Shown here: in pieces, positions 62,711-64,000 of the stretch
Layout: each line of letters starts with the position of its first letter
Position numbering within the stretch: the first letter of the stretch is position 1
Assembly (NCBI GenBank): GCA_018873245.2
Contig: JAEMBT020000001.1
Span: 2,914,001 to 2,978,000 of the forward strand
Direction: 5' to 3'
From: Archegozetes longisetosus
Taxonomy: Eukaryota; Arthropoda; Arachnida; Sarcoptiformes; Trhypochthoniidae
DNA length: 64,000 bases
Translations under genes and position numbers: made by a program
Notes under the pieces: generated by a model
What the model saw: only the letters and a program-made list of their open reading frames with translations
Databases searched by the model: none
Told to the model about the DNA's origin: nothing

Positions 62711-64000
62711 GTGAGTCAACCAAATAACATATTAAAGCTTTACGGGATCTAATTTTCAATTCTTCAGCCATTTCTTGTTGACGTTCTTCAAAACAATTTA
62801 GTCCGTATGCTGATTTTGAAACTAATCTAAAGTGAAAGCATTTGAAATAACATGTTTGTGAGCAGTAATGTCAATGTGTTGACCAATCAGACAGTTTAGG
62901 TTAAAGCGATATAAGTCTTTGGGACGAGCATTGACTAAGCCGACAATACAAATACTTTAATAGAGAAATATGTGTAAAATATATATTATATATTAGGCAT
63001 AAATTTGTGGTAGAGTTTCATCTTTCCAATAAATATTTAGATAACTATAATAACTTTGAAGCTTTTATTATAACTTTTCTTAAGGCTATTTCTGCAAAAA
63101 AAACTTTTGGTGGTTTTGTTTTTAATTTCTAAATTTAATATTTAATATTTAAATTTATTTATGATTTGAACTTTTGATTTGAAGCAATGGATCACTTCTG
63201 AGAAAGAATTAAGACCAGTGTATAAGTCTTGAGGATATAAAAATTGGTTCTTTGCTGACATGAATGGCTGAGAAGTAGAGCCAAAATTGATTCATGAATT
63301 AACATATGATTAAGAAATTAGCATTATATTAGACGCATTATTATATTAAAGAAAAGATCATTTTCTCAACACAAAGGCTCAATTAGACCTGAAGGCAAAT
63401 GTAATTACTACACAAGAGTCTTTACAAATTTAATGTTTAAATCGATTACAAAGTTTTGGAAAGTTTTACAAAGATTTTGTCCGTATAGTGGTTTTTTAAA
63501 ATTATGATTTAATTGATACTTAGCATCATTAATAAGCATTAAAAACTGAAAGTATATATATATATATATTATTATTTTAAAATATTTAATAATAATAAAA
63601 TTATGACCATTTTAAGAAAATAATAGTTTTATATATAAAGATATACAAATGATGAAATATCCAAAAATATTCTTGCTACACGTGATATATTCTTAATTCA
63701 TATATAATAAATAAATAAATAAGATAAATATTTATAAGGGTGATAACTTATAAATTATGTAATTTTTTCAAAATTTCACATAGACACCAAACTATAACCA
63801 GAACTTTGTTTGCATAATTTAAAACACTATTAACTATTTTATAATCAACTTAAATACCTCTGGTTATATCTTGGCAACACATTAAAAAATTGATTTAAAA
63901 ATTAAAAATTAAAATATTTTATATTATTTACATAAATTTTACAATGCTTATTAATGAACCTTATTTATAATGATAGACTAAATAATATACCGAAAAAAGT
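62711..64000. other. Intron sequence after the LDLa exon
   Basis: Very AT-rich, with a (TA)n run near 63556-63572. I tested the first acceptor-like site (CTTCAG, 62762-62767) and it gives an early stop in the required phase. No further exon is seen. Confidence 0.4.

Overview
This is a nuclear window from a eukaryote, most likely an arthropod, and I lean weakly towards a mite. It is strongly AT-rich. Genes are cut by short GT-AG introns, often 51-75 bases. Short runs of the arthropod-type telomere pentamer (TTAGG) are scattered through it. The first gene encodes a protease closest to the arthropod family nudel. I cannot fix the species from sequence alone.

Layout. The left quarter (1-17.2 kb) is gene-dense. 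It holds a large membrane-anchored mosaic serine protease of nudel type (about 2.7-9.5 kb, +), a classical short-chain dehydrogenase/reductase (10.2-11.7 kb, +), a GILT-family secreted thiol reductase (12.7-13.6 kb, +), and a hexokinase on the opposite strand (14.0-17.1 kb, -) that has lost its catalytic lysine. From 17.7 kb onward the window is mostly transposon debris and apparently non-coding DNA. One clear gene lies in the middle, an SLC17-type (sialin / phosphate cotransporter) major facilitator transporter on the minus strand (38.7-41.8 kb, first exon not found). At the right edge an LDL-receptor class A exon (62.5 kb, +) belongs to a secreted or membrane protein that continues past the window. 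Two upstream signal-peptide exons, at 51.1 kb and 28.4 kb, both match its splice phase and could be its alternative first exons. If the 28.4 kb exon is used, the SLC17 gene sits antisense inside one very long intron.

Exon models were built by hand from splice sites and reading phase. The nudel-like, dehydrogenase, GILT and hexokinase models each sum to a multiple of three with no internal stop. The nudel-like protease and the LDLa protein act outside the cell, GILT is lysosomal or secreted, SLC17 is in a membrane, and hexokinase and the dehydrogenase are probably cytosolic. I see no pathway joining them.

The most novel content is in the repeats: a family of 0.2-0.25 kb inverted-repeat elements in five copies, two large foldback elements with arms near 0.27 kb, an inverted array of GGCGC boxes, pogo-type elements with TA target duplications, one hAT-like element with an 8-bp target duplication, and a broken mariner gene. 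I found no tRNA, rRNA, CRISPR or prokaryotic feature.
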